Below, piece after piece: positions 13,401-22,648 of a stretch of 64,000 nt of DNA. The stretch is from Zea mays. Lineage: Eukaryota > Streptophyta > Magnoliopsida > Poales > Poaceae. The position numbers and the translations under genes were made by a program. The notes below the pieces were generated by a model, which was given only the letters and a program-made list of their open reading frames with translations, did no database searches and had not been told where the DNA came from. Where the stretch lies: assembly GCF_902167145.1 (NCBI RefSeq), contig NC_050097.1, positions 139,773,982-139,837,981 on the forward strand. Reading direction: 5' to 3'. The stretch's first letter is position 1. Each line of letters starts with the position of its first letter.

Positions 13401-14505
13401 GCGAACTCATCCGAATCCACCGTGGCTGGCTCGGGTACGGTGGTCGGAGTAATCTAGTGGCCGGAGCATATCCACGATGTGATATTTACTGACCCCCGGC
13501 GCTATCCAACTGATCTGAGCGCGAATCACGGCAGTGAAAGCACTAATCCGCGCGTAGCTCGTCGGCGGCGAGGGCACTGAGCTGGCGATCTGATCAGCGC
13601 ACTGTACCATCTAGAACTTCTTCAGTCAGCTTGACAGTCGATGTTTAGGGCAGATTTTCTCCCAATTTTCCATGGCAACACAACCAATGCTCTGCAGCAA
13701 AGTTGTAGCCCTACAAACCATCTTTACTTTTGCTACAGTATCCCTAGTCAAATTCCCACTGGATCATGATTGAATTCGAGCCCTAAGTTCATGTAATTCC
13801 ACTGTCAGTCTGAATTCGGATTCCAAGCAGTCTGACAGCCCATCCTTGGGTCTAATTATCTCCAAATTTCTTATGTAACCAAAGCTTAATCTCTATAGTA
13901 AAGTTGCTCCCCTTTTATAACTCTACAAACTTGATGTGGTGACCTAGGGCAAAATCTTCATAATTTGGAAGTTACAAAGCTTCAAAGTTGAGCCAATTTT
14001 CTGAATTTGAGACTTAACTCGTTAGGGTTTGAATGGTGCTTTTTGCAAATAAGTCCAATTCCCATCTTTTGACTTGGAAACCCTCAAATATGTGATCCAC
14101 ATGACTTTAGGTATCCTAATACCTCGGTTTTTGCACTTTAGCCCAAAAGTGCGCACATTTTGCAAATAACCCCCTAGGGTTTAAGTCTAGGGCTTTCTAG
14201 GGTTCTATTTAGGGTTTTTGGTGCTCTTAGGGTTTGGATATCCCTTAAATTCATTAATGGTGGTATTTTATGATCATTATTATCAAGTTTTGAAGTTTTC
14301 TCTTGTTTAGGCTTTGGTTACCCCTTTAAGCGCAATCTAGGGTTAAACACTGTACCCTAGGGTTTCACTTATGAAATGTCATATCAATACAACTTGTTTG
14401 AACTTTTGCCTAGTGAATGCATTCTAGGTGTGACAAACACATGATATGTCAATGCTTATGATGTTATGCTCAAATTTTAGTAACAGTAACACCAGGGGTG
14501 TTACA
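10478..14505 (-). repeat. 5' LTR of the chromovirus (right copy)
   Basis: About 4028 bp, nearly identical to 860-4882. Its inner plus-strand end begins TATGACGG where the other copy has TGTGATGG, so the terminal TG dinucleotide is mutated to TA. The minus-strand TATA box lies at 13196-13204. The outer end is followed directly by the target duplication GTTGG. Confidence 0.93.
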
Positions 14506-14510
14506 GTTGG

Positions 14511-15186
14511 TCTGTTATGGGTCTTTTTGGTAGATTTTTTCTGAGAATCTAGATTATTGGATAATCAAGCTATCACACGAATATGGATATTGTGAAATTT
14601 GCATGTGGAGGAACATGAAAGGGTTCTATACGGTTTATGGTTTAGGAAATAGCGGATTCTTCCCATCGCGACGATTCGATGGATTCTACATTCATGTTAA
14701 TTCTCATGCGGAGCGTTTGGCTGCACAAGTTAATTCTGATGGCTAAAATCTGGTATGAAACTGAAACAAGCAGGGCTCGCGAAATATTGGCTAGCACCAC
14801 TCGAGAAGTCGGTGGGTTTTTTCTTGATATAGGCTGCTCTTTCCTTCTTGAAAAGAGATAATTTTGATTATATTCGCACTCACCGTCCTTTGGTCGATCG
14901 TCTGTTCTGGTTCTTCATCGTCACGTGGTCGTCGTCATTCCAGCCCTTCGAGGTCAAGTGGACGACCGAAGAGAAATCAGCTAACGTACACTATTTTCAG
15001 AAATTGATTTTAGCCACTCAATAATTCAGGCATTAATCAATTACGAATATAATCATAATGTATTCTAAATTATAAGATATTTTATTAGATCGGTATCCAG
15101 ACAAAATATATATCTAAGTGCATAGAAAAATATATCTTATATATCTTAGAGAATATATATCTTATATAAGGAAATATATATCTAAG

Positions 15187-15225
<39 letters not shown>

Positions 15226-15480
15226 TAGAGAATCAAAATATCTTGTAATTTTAAAAGGAGTTAATGCTTTCTATCGATCGATCGGCCGGATGGAAAGCAA
15301 TTAGCAGCTTATGAATCCATGCCTTTTTTTTGTGAATATGATTCGTATCAGCAAACGATCATTGCTTTCTTATTTGAAAGAGGGAGAGAGAGAGATAAAT
15401 GAGGGACACACAAATGCATTCAGCGATTTAATTAGCAGTAGTAACGGTAAGAATCAATGGGCACTAAATATCCATCCACC
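14511..15480. other. Host intergenic DNA upstream of the defensin-like gene
   Basis: Host DNA resumes after the target duplication. I see no ORF with family features. The part from about 15080 to 15240 is AT-rich, with repeated TATATCTTA and TATATAAG words, and forms the upstream region of the gene at 15586. Confidence 0.5.
15190..15223. repeat. (TA)n microsatellite
   Basis: An uninterrupted run of TA dinucleotides sits within a wider AT-rich tract (about 15080-15240), some 360 bp upstream of the start codon of the defensin-like gene. Confidence 0.95.
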
Positions 15481-15486
15481 AAAGAA

Positions 15487-15500
15487 CCATATATATATAC
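15487..15500 (+). promoter_or_regulatory. Probable TATA box of the defensin-like gene
   Basis: The sequence CATATATATATAC lies about 90-100 bp upstream of the ATG at 15586. That spacing suits a TATA box with a short 5' leader. It is the best candidate in this interval, but no transcript is available. Confidence 0.5.
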
Positions 15501-15585
15501 ATCGAATTCACGCACCATGTGCATATACCAAAAACAAAAAGAAAGAAGAGTCCAAGCACAAGCACTACTACTATCATCATCATCT

Positions 15586-15912
15586 ATGGCTTCATCATCC
15601 TGCTCCCCCGTCTTCAAGATCCTTATCGTCGTCGCTCTCGTCGCTGCTGCCCTTTCGTCCTACGGTATGTGCGCCCTTTCGTTCGTTGTCTTCAAGTAAT
15701 GATCGTTATGTAACAGCGGATCGAGGATTGTTGTTGTGATTGTAACTGTTATATATGCATGGTATGTATATACAGGAGCGGCGGAGTACATCTGCATCCA
15801 GCCGTGCTGGGAGCTGCCGCACTGCGACGCCTGGTGCAGGGACGCCAAGTTCGCCAAGGGCGGCGACTGCGTCGACTTCGGCAGCGGCCTCACCTGCTGC
15901 TGCCGTCGGTAG
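15586..15912 (+). CDS. Defensin-like secreted cysteine-rich peptide (two exons)
   Basis: Exon 1 is 15586-15664 and exon 2 is 15776-15912. The 111-bp intron has a GTATGT donor and a TATACAG acceptor, in phase 1. The spliced product has 71 residues. Residues 1 to about 27 form a typical signal peptide (FKILIVVALVAAALSS), so secretion is expected. The mature part has eight cysteines spaced C-x3-C-x5-C-x3-C-x10-C-x8-C-C-C. The CX5CX3C...CXC core fits the cysteine-stabilised alpha-beta fold of plant defensin-like (DEFL/LCR) peptides, with an extra cysteine inside the CXC. An intron just after the signal peptide is usual for this group. Exon 2 is GC-rich, unlike its surroundings. Possible roles are antimicrobial or reproductive signalling, and the sequence does not decide between them. 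The Helitron lies 213 bp downstream of the stop. Confidence 0.85.
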
Positions 15913-16125
15913 CTAGGGTAGCTGCGCGCATGCACAGATGCAGGTGCCAGAGTGCCAGTGGAGAATGGAGCGTCGGTCTCTCTCTCGTCTCGATCGTGTA
16001 AGATAAATATATGGCAGATGATAATGCACAATACAAATAAACGGGAGAAGAAAAAAAATCCAAGGATCTCGCATGCGTTGTTTCCATACACGGCATGCCT
16101 GCCGAACGATTATGTTATTATAGTA

Positions 16126-16152
16126 CTAGGTATGTGCCCGTGGGTTGCCACG
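16126..16152 (-). other. Helitron 3' terminus and hairpin
   Basis: In Helitron sense this is a 5-bp stem with a 4-base loop, 13 spacer bases, then the terminal CTAG followed by host T. The sequence GGGCACATACCTAG belongs to a 3' end type that recurs in grass genomes. The usual longer stem is partly mutated here. Confidence 0.8.
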
Positions 16153-16482
16153 TACGCACAATTACATAAAAACAAACATATATATCCTTGGCATCAATAT
16201 ACCACAAATCATTTGCACAACTGAATACCACCACAGTTATAGATAGACAAATCACACACTACAATCCACTGAATTTTTGTCGCCCCTTGCAACAATACAA
16301 AAGTTGTTTGATAAAATTATAGTGTGCAACGATTACATAGAAATAAACAACATATATATTCTCGACATCAATATATCAAAATCATTTGCATAAATGAATG
16401 CCACCACAAGTATAGGCAGACAGATCACACCCTACAATTCACCGGATTTTTTCCCTTCCCTTTGTGTCCAATGTAATACAAC
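16148..16482. repeat. Imperfect tandem duplication of about 165 bp inside the Helitron
   Basis: The block from about 16150 (ACAATTACATAAAAACAAAC) recurs at about 16326 (ACGATTACATAGAAATAAAC). The two stay collinear through ATCATTTGCA, GAATRCCACCACA, AGRCARATCACAC and CTACAATYCAC. They are diverged by many substitutions. It adjoins the 3' terminus and is non-coding. Confidence 0.75.
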
Positions 16483-16552
16483 AATAATATAGGCTTGATA
16501 TGGCAAGACACCTATGCGACCTGTGCGATGGCCGATCCGATCGATCAGATGG

Positions 16553-16772
16553 TCACCTTAGTCCAGAGAGCTCCATGGCTTCTACACCAAGCGAGCATTC
16601 ATCCGCTGCAAAATCCATGTACTTTTGAAGTAGGAGCTCCGATGAGACGAACTCTGGCGTGTCCACGTTCTGCGACACCTCCCATCTCTTTGTGAGCCAT
16701 TCTCCTTCTAGCATCCTGATCACCTCGAACATTCTAGGCCAGTGAGACAGGTGGTACTGACTCAACCCTGCT
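16553..16772 (-). pseudogene. C-terminal fragment of an LRR receptor-like kinase (NIK/SERK-like)
   Basis: The minus-strand frame includes SQYHLSHWPRMFEVIRMLEG, which matches the kinase subdomain XI motif of this family (TQYLPSHRPKMSEVVRMLEG type). It continues as a serine/glutamate-rich tail and ends VEAMELSGLR followed by a stop, close to the conserved VEAMELSGPR end. About 70 codons are present and everything upstream is missing. The arginine that follows the SH of subdomain XI is tryptophan here. The fragment starts abruptly near 16772 and lies inside the Helitron in its direction, so I read it as a captured 3' gene end, not a working kinase. Confidence 0.75.
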
Positions 16773-17359
16773 TATGGTTCGTTGTTTTCAGGGGCCAATA
16801 ATCATGGCTATTTTTTTCCTATGATGCAAAAGCAGCATGATCTAATTTCTAAATAAGAATATGAAAAAGACAAGTATTTTTTAGAAGCATGTTGTAATGG
16901 CCTGTTTGGTTTGAGGAATAGAGTGGGCCATCGTTATCTCGCTCCTTCTTGTTTGGTCTGTGGGATATTCACTCCTTGAGACCGTTGCAGAATGTGATCT
17001 GTTAGTGTTAAAGATGCCACTTGTCGACTCTTCCCTCTTTGCTCATCTTTGAATGAGGAAACCAGAATATGAACCAAGTCAAGATAATTGCTCTGAAGTT
17101 TTATTTTAACTGTATCAATAGTCTGAAGTTGTGTCGTTCTGTTAGACCACACCAGTTTGAGCTTTATTGCGGCCTTGCTGGTGACAGATCTGACCAAACC
17201 AGGTGTAGATACACGGTTGCACCCCATTTGTTTCTTGTAAGACTGTTACTTTTACGTCCACATAAATCAATTGACACTCTAGTTGAATGGTGATAATTGC
17301 GTGTTCTAAAGCTTTCTTGTACTATCTAAACTCTGAATTCACGATATTGCATAATGCAG

Positions 17360-18425
17360 TCTGAAGCATGGAATGGATACAGAAAGCCACCATCAGAACA
17401 AAAGTACTCTGAGGATGTCGGTCATATCCACCAAGGACTCAATTTCGAGCCCACCAGGGAGGAGCTGGATAGCTTATCGAAAGCGTGTAGCCGACTTTGG
17501 GAGCTTGATATGAACCGTATCGTTCCTGGTAAGGACTACATAATCGACTGTGGCGAGGGGAAGAAAGTTTATCAGAAGGGTGATATGGCATCCGAAAGCT
17601 TGTTCAGCTGGCTAGGCGACGATGTGCTAAGAAAACCCACCTACTCACGTTTTTGCGCACTTCTGGATAACTATAACCCCCACCAGGATAAGCACGAAGA
17701 AATAGTTTTTGTTGAAGAGATCGCCAGAACATCGCTAATTAAGTACTTGCACCGGTACTTAGTGCAGAAGGGGGTTGTGCCTCAGGACTATGAGGACTTC
17801 AAGAAAATGCTGACATCCCTATGGTTTGATTTGTATGGAAGAGGTGGCAACTCTAGCTGCTCTACTGCCTTTGAGCATGTGTTTGTTGGTGAGATCAAAG
17901 GACCGGGACAAGGGGAAAGTGAGGTATCAGGCTTCCATAACTGGATTCAGGCAAGTTCTCGTGTTGTTAATGAAATCTAATTTCCTCATTTGAACACTAA
18001 CAGGTATTCCATGACGAATTTGCAGTTTTACTTGGAAGAAGCCAAGGGAAATGTGGATTACCAAGGTTATATATTTCCAAGGCGCCGTGGTGAATCGATG
18101 ATTATATTACTATGTAGCTAAGAATTGATGCAACGCTGCTGTGCATATGAAAAATGTTAGCTAAAATGTTCTACCCTGGTCTTGGCAGCCTGATTCAGAG
18201 ATACAGCTGCTGATTGTTCAGTTTGAGTGGCATGGCGTGCTGAAATCAGTATCCAACACGTTGATTGGCGTCAGTCCTAAGTTCGAGGTTGCACTCTACA
18301 CGTTGTGCTTTTTTGTTGGAGGGGAAGATAACCGCGTCGATATTGGCCCATACAGTGTGAACGTCAAGTGCTACCGATTGGGGAATAACAAAATTGGATC
18401 AACCTTTCCCATTGCAGAGAACTGA
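17360..18425 (+). pseudogene. XendoU-type poly(U)-specific endoribonuclease, 5'-truncated copy
   Basis: Exons are 17360-17950, 18026-18097 and 18189-18425, about 299 codons. XendoU enzymes are metal-dependent RNases that cut at U residues. Seen here: the catalytic block EHVFVGE (Glu-His-x4-Glu), the second histidine in GFHNWIQ, the lysine in WHGVLKSVS, and the conserved end VNVKCYRLGNNKIGS before the natural stop. The open frame starts at an acceptor-like ATGCAG (17354-17359), so the N-terminal exons appear missing. Intron 1 has a GC donor (GCAAGT). Intron 2, with acceptor GGCAG at 18188, needs the exon to end at 18097, where the donor reads ATGATT instead of GT. The nearby GT sites give a stop. 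All catalytic residues survive, so loss may be at splicing. It lies opposite to the Helitron. Confidence 0.75.
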
Positions 18426-20181
18426 TTATCTGGTGCTATGCTTCTACAGTTTTCCAAATCTTCAATTTCTTCGTTTTATAATCAATTACGTGAAGTTAAC
18501 ACTGTACTGTTCATGGTCAGCTGGTTACTTGTGCAAGAAAATGTAACATACTATTCAATTTGTTGTTGCCATCTCCAATCGTATTGCTACTTGCACTACT
18601 AAAAAGTTGATGACCGAGACTTTCATGTGTGAACGTATTTATGTTTGGGTTATGCTGATCTTACTATGTTTCACATTTACCAGAAGATACAGTTAGTGAT
18701 CGCTTAATGATTTTTCCTGGTCTCACACTTCAGACTTGTTTTGGCCAGCTTGTTTGTTACATCCACAAATAGCTGCATGTCAGGTTACTTTAAAGTTTAA
18801 ACCTTATAAGTATGAGTATTGGATGAAAGAACCTGTTTTTTTAATAATGTCTTAATCTTTGGTTGACTTTGCAGAGTCTGGGGCCATAAGGCCTTCGAAT
18901 CTACAGAGAGAATGTCTAATGCCTCTCCACTATCATTTTATCTAAAAATTAGCATCAACCGATATATACTAGAAGAATGCATATAAACTTTATACCCCAA
19001 TACAAACCCCCAATACACACAAGCATCCATGACATTAACACCATAGTTTGTTAGGAAAATTCAACAGAAACATGGTCGAAAAAATGAAATCAAAATGGTA
19101 TGGGCAGGCTAAGAATAACCTAAATGGTATGGGCATGAACTCTGTACATAACAATACATGATAAAAAAATAACAATTCAGTTGATTCATGGTCGGAAAAA
19201 ACCAAGGATTACAGAGTTCACGCACCTTAAGTGAGGAAATCAACCAGGACTGTGTGATCCAATCTGTAATCTGTAAGATAGACATTATCACCACTGTTTG
19301 AGACTGACAGAACACCCGAACATGCACGATAATATGACCAAGAAACAGTGACAGAATCTTTCAGTTGGTCTTGTATGATGAAATCTAAATGGTATGGACC
19401 GGTGAAGGAGAGGGTACCTTTTTATTTCATTAACAGATAAAGCAAAATAAAAAAGTAATGAGCAAATGAGCCTAGATCACATTTGTAACAGCTCAATCGG
19501 GAATATGCTATGTATGTAAAAGCACAGAAAAAACAAATCCCTGCAGTTAGAGAAAGCAAGCAAGAGGGGATGCAAAGGTTGAGTAAGGCTAACCAAGGGT
19601 TGTGCAGAGCCACAACACCTCCCAGTTCGCTGTTGGCGTTGCCGTCGCAGTGAAGAATCACCTTGCACCAACCACACCTATAGATAAAAATGAGTTATTC
19701 CAAGCATGAAGAAGCATACTAAAAAATCTATGCTTTGATATGTTACAGACTTCAACTGCCCTAAGAAGATGGAGCACAAGGTGGAAAATACCATTGTGTT
19801 TCACCAATTGCACACCATTGCAGATTACTCGAGTTGCATGAATATTTATGATATGTAACCAGTTGTATGAGCAAAATAGTTTGTGTACAAAATGTGTAGG
19901 ACCAATATTTCTTTGATAAGTCCTATTAGTTGGTCCATAATCCTAAGCACCAGTGGCCACACCAGAACAAATCAAGTTACAGGGATCCTCCTCTTGACGC
20001 TAATTGAAAGCATGTCTCTTGTTCATTAAAAATAGAATATTTTGTTATCATCACTCATAATCCAATAACCCATCGACCCTTTCTATTTATGTAGGAACCA
20101 AAAAACAACAATGCATCACTTCAAATAATGATCAAAGCTGAGATGTAAGAAAAATAAAAACAGAATAGATAACATTCGTCA
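18426..20181. other. Helitron interior without recognisable genes
   Basis: This starts with the presumed 3' flank of the XendoU copy and is then AT-rich with no family motifs. A short minus-strand GC-richer frame near 19600-19680 (WCKVILHCDGNANSELGGVV) could be another exon scrap, but I cannot place it. Confidence 0.4.
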
Positions 20182-20598
20182 CAACTGAGTATTCGGACAG
20201 TCTGTTCCTTTGCGCCAAAAATAAACAAAAAAACATTGATGTTTGTTCCTTTACTTAATGACATGCTATACTAAATTGCTATCCTAAAATCAATCAACAG
20301 TCATTATAAACAACTGAGTATTCGAATAGTCTATTCCTTTGCGCCAAAAATAAACAAAAAACATTGATGTTTGTTCCTTTACTTAATGACATGCTATACT
20401 AAATTGCTATCCTAAAATCAATCAACAGTCATTATAAACAGAAGAGGCAGAATAGATAGCATTCGTCACAACTGAGTATTCAGACAGTCTGTTCCTTTGC
20501 GCCAAAAATAAACAAAAAAACATTGATGTTTGTTCCTTTACTTAATGACATGCTATACTAAATTGCTATCCTAAAATCACTCAACAGTCATTATAAAC
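20182..20598. repeat. Three tandem copies of a ~130-bp unit
   Basis: Copies start at 20182, 20311 and 20469, each with CAACTGAGTATTC. Each runs through TTGCGCCAAAAATAAAC, CATTGATGTTTGTTCC and TGCTATACTAAATTGC to CAGTCATTATAAAC. Units 1-2 are 129 bp apart. Units 2-3 are 158 bp apart because of an extra AGAAGAGGCAGAATAGATAGC segment. The copies differ at only a few positions, so the amplification is young. Confidence 0.92.
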
Positions 20599-20950
20599 AG
20601 AAGAGGCACGTTCAATAACTGAAACTTTACATGAATGATTTTAGCATGTATATTTTGGATTGATGAACTGCAGATCAAGAACACTATTTTTTTCTTACAT
20701 GGAGCATTATGGTTGGTTGAAAGTAGCCCACAATGCAAGGTGATGGGAGAGATCCGCATGTGCCAAATACAGTCAAGGGAATGTAAAGCATGAGAATCCC
20801 AATTGACACAATCTGCGCGACTCTTTTTATGCCAATTCTTACCAGGTTGCAGATTCAGGTACATAAAATCTATGTTATAAAAAAAGTTATGGGTGCGAAG
20901 CCAAAATTGGTAAAGGAAGTTTGAACTTGGGTTTAAGGTAAAAGAAATAC

Positions 20951-21309
20951 CAGTGGGGTCATCTTTCTAACCGCAAGGTCTCCATCAATCTACAAAATAA
21001 AAGGGTGTATCTGCTTATAATATCTTTTCTCAGAAGAACATAGAGTAATATACTACGCTGGAATATTCTTTCAATAAAAATACTACACTGGACTACTTTG
21101 GGGGAAATTATACATGGGCAGCTAGAGATATACCTGATGGATATGGCTGCAGAAGAGCATCAAAGTAGTTGTCAGCGCAACAAGAACAGAGATTTGAAAC
21201 CCTATATCATATTGCTTAAGAAGGCCACCACTCTTTGCATGATTCTCCAAAGCTTCTTCTACTTCGATTACTTGGGTATTATATGATCTTCCGATAGTAA
21301 CCTCAGCGC
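20951..21309 (-). pseudogene. Two linked exons of an unidentified gene, captured by the Helitron
   Basis: The first minus-strand exon is 21309-21134: after an acceptor TTCTAG it encodes AEVTIGRSYNTQVIEVEEAL and continues to LLKQYDIGFQISVLVALTT..., ending CAG before GTATAT. The second is 20989-20951: after the acceptor TTTTGTAG it encodes IDGDLAVRKMTPL and ends before a GTATTT donor. The phases agree. Splice sites on both sides and a stop-free frame support coding origin. I do not recognise the family. The hydrophobic stretch ISVLVALTTTLMLF could be a membrane segment. It lies directly beside the SKU5-like fragment in the same direction. Confidence 0.4.
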
Positions 21310-21333
21310 CTAGAATTGATCAAATAGATGCAA

Positions 21334-21879
21334 CTCGGCTGTGATGACGTTGGGGATGACATGGAGTGGCCCATTGACGGCGGGGGGCACGTTGCCTATC
21401 TGGTTGTAGCTAAACACCCCGTGAGTGACGTTGAAGTACTCGGCGAACTTGAGGGGGGGTCTCGGTGTCCCTGTGGGAGATGTCGTTGAAGCCATAGTGG
21501 AGCTTGCCGTCGATGTGGCCACGGGATACCATGACCTTGATGGTGCGGGTGATGTTGATCTGGTCATAGTGGTAGGAGCCCTGCAGGTTGGGGCGTGCGA
21601 CACTGGCCGTCAGGTTCCATCGGAACGACCTGGCCTGGTTGATGGACCAGGCCCAGTCGCCCAGCCGGCCGGCGGCTCGGTTATGTTGGGCGCCGGCGAG
21701 GCTCCGCTGGAGCCGGCGTAGCGGATGAGGGTGGAGGCGGACTTGGCGTCGTGGATGAACAGCGTGCAGGCCACCATGTAGTAGTCGTCGGGCGCCTAGT
21801 CAGCGTCGACCAGCACGGAGAGGCAGTGGACGACGTGCACGTCCAGCGAGTCGTACACGTCCTGCAAGGTGTGGGAGCC
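21334..21879 (-). pseudogene. SKU5-like multicopper oxidase-like fragment, broken
   Basis: The minus-strand frames match the middle domain of SKU5/SKS proteins, GPI-anchored or secreted multicopper-oxidase homologues involved in cell expansion: GSHTLQDVYDSLDVHV, then ARPNLQGSYHYDQINITRT, HIDGKLHYGFNDISHRD and FAEYFNVTHGVFSYNQIG. Damage: an in-frame TAG at 21796-21798 (where the family usually has Gln after DAD), an apparent 8-nt insertion near 21650 (after PPAGW), and one extra C in a C run near 21454. The fragment begins exactly where the ARP3 exon stops (21880) and ends at ITAE (21334). It is a captured internal exon block and not functional as an oxidase. Confidence 0.8.
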
Positions 21880-21935
21880 CTGTGCCGTTGTCGATGACAA
21901 TGGCCGGGCGTGCGGCGGCGTCCATGGCTGGCAGG
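21880..21935 (-). pseudogene. ARP3: First exon of actin-related protein 3 (ARP3), captured
   Basis: On the minus strand the ATG at 21925 opens MDAAARPAIVIDNGTG, the N-terminus typical of plant ARP3 with the actin-fold phosphate-binding start (VIDNGTG). ARP3 is a subunit of the ARP2/3 actin nucleator. Family similarity stops after GGCACAG at 21880, where plant ARP3 exon 1 plausibly ends, and SKU5-like sequence follows at once. Read through the joint, the frame continues LPHLAGRVRL... out of the SKU5 frame and stops after about 40 codons. Identification rests on 16 residues but they are highly characteristic. Confidence 0.65.
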
Positions 21936-22536
21936 TCCGCCGAGTCCCCTCGGATCATGCCTCCGCTGCCGCCGATGTCGCCGGAGGGGCCAGAATGCGG
22001 GGCATCGGGGTCCGCTGCGATCGAGGCCTCGCTCCCCTGGGACGCCCGATTTGAGACGAGCCGAGGCGGGCGGTCGTGGGTGGCCGGCGGCAGGCTTGGG
22101 TCAGTCCAATTGATTAGGGATCGGAGGCGTGGCGAGCGGGTGTGCGGTGCGCGGCGCGTGGGTGTGGCGATGGGGAGGAGACCTCACGAGTTGATTTGGT
22201 TGACGGGGGAAGCCGGAAGGAAGGAACCAGCCAGCCGGGGCAGCAATCCGGGGCGGAGGACGCGCCTTGCATGGAGATCGGGCTGTCGCGGACGGATTCG
22301 CCTTCCATGGAGAGCGTGGGCGAGGATCGAGAGCTGGGGCGGCGATCTAGGCGAATTTCTGGGGAGCCGGGACGGTGATCTGGGGCGAGGCCGCGGGGAT
22401 TGCGGGAGAGAGGAGAGTCGGGCGAGGAGAGTCGGGCGGGGGAAGGGCGTGGAGGCCGCGGAGCAGAGCGCGAGTTTGGGGGCGATGATGGCGGCGGCGG
22501 GACGTAGAATCGCTGGAATATCGCGACCGAGATCTG
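21936..22536. other. GC-rich Helitron segment, possibly captured promoter/5' leader
   Basis: The segment is upstream of the ARP3 ATG in Helitron direction. It is GC-rich with long overlapping frames on both strands, as expected of GC-rich plant 5' regions. None carries a recognisable domain. It could be the ARP3 5' region or further captured DNA. I do not call a gene. Confidence 0.35.
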
Positions 22537-22648
22537 GTAGGCGTCCACACGGCTGCGGGGCGGCTACGGGTTGCGGGGCGGGGCGGCTACGGGTGGCAGA
22601 ACATGGCAGTGTGGACGCCTACACTGCTAACATATAGAGTAGTAGAGA
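22537..22648 (-). other. Helitron 5' terminus with strong subterminal inverted repeat
   Basis: The perfect 14-nt arms GTAGGCGTCCACAC (22537-22550) and their complement (22609-22622) enclose 58 bases of GGGGCGGCTACGGG-type direct repeats. The Helitron start TCTCTACTAC at 22648 lies 26 bases beyond. Host A precedes the start on the minus strand. Confidence 0.75.

Larger units (their letters stand above)
860..14505 (-). mobile_element. Complete Tekay/Del-type chromovirus (Ty3/gypsy), minus strand
   Basis: The element has two long direct repeats (860-4882 and 10478-14505) and a perfect 5-bp target duplication, GTTGG (855-859 and 14506-14510). A primer binding site lies inside the right LTR and a polypurine tract inside the left LTR, so transcription runs right to left. 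Internal order from the 5' end is an extra coiled-coil ORF, gag, protease, RT, RNase H, integrase and chromodomain, the order of a chromovirus. In element sense the LTR opens TGTAACACCCC, as in Tekay/Del-type maize elements. Two hand-compared LTR samples of about 250 bp gave 4 and about 6 differences, so insertion is fairly recent. Gag and pol carry stops and frameshifts, so this copy is not autonomous. Confidence 0.93.
16126..22648 (-). mobile_element. Helitron carrying several host-gene fragments, minus strand
   Basis: The minus strand starts TCTCTACTAC at 22648, matching the maize Helitron 5' end (TCTMTACTAMY). It ends CTAG at 16126. Host A precedes the start and T follows the end, as Helitrons insert between A and T without target duplication. 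Thirteen bases inside the 3' end is a short hairpin (CGTGG-GTTG-CCACG, plus coordinates 16139-16152), the usual 3' signal. The 6.5-kb body has no Rep/helicase, so it is non-autonomous. It holds pieces of at least four unrelated genes: receptor kinase, XendoU, SKU5-like oxidase and ARP3, plus an unidentified spliced fragment. Most run in the Helitron's own direction, and XendoU runs opposite. Gene capture of this kind is well known for maize Helitrons. Confidence 0.85.

Noticed and set aside
15311..15739. 142-codon plus-strand frame overlapping the defensin-like gene
   Set aside because: It is in another frame, crosses the probable TATA box and the leader, and has no domain. The spliced signal-peptide gene explains the locus better.
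16904..17230. CCTGTTTGGTTTGAGG start resembling a grass MITE
   Set aside because: No matching inverted end or target duplication was found nearby.
21882..22637. 251-codon plus-strand frame and several minus-strand frames in the GC-rich Helitron segment
   Set aside because: GC-rich DNA gives long frames on both strands. This one has Arg/Gly-rich composition without domains and runs antisense to ARP3 exon 1.
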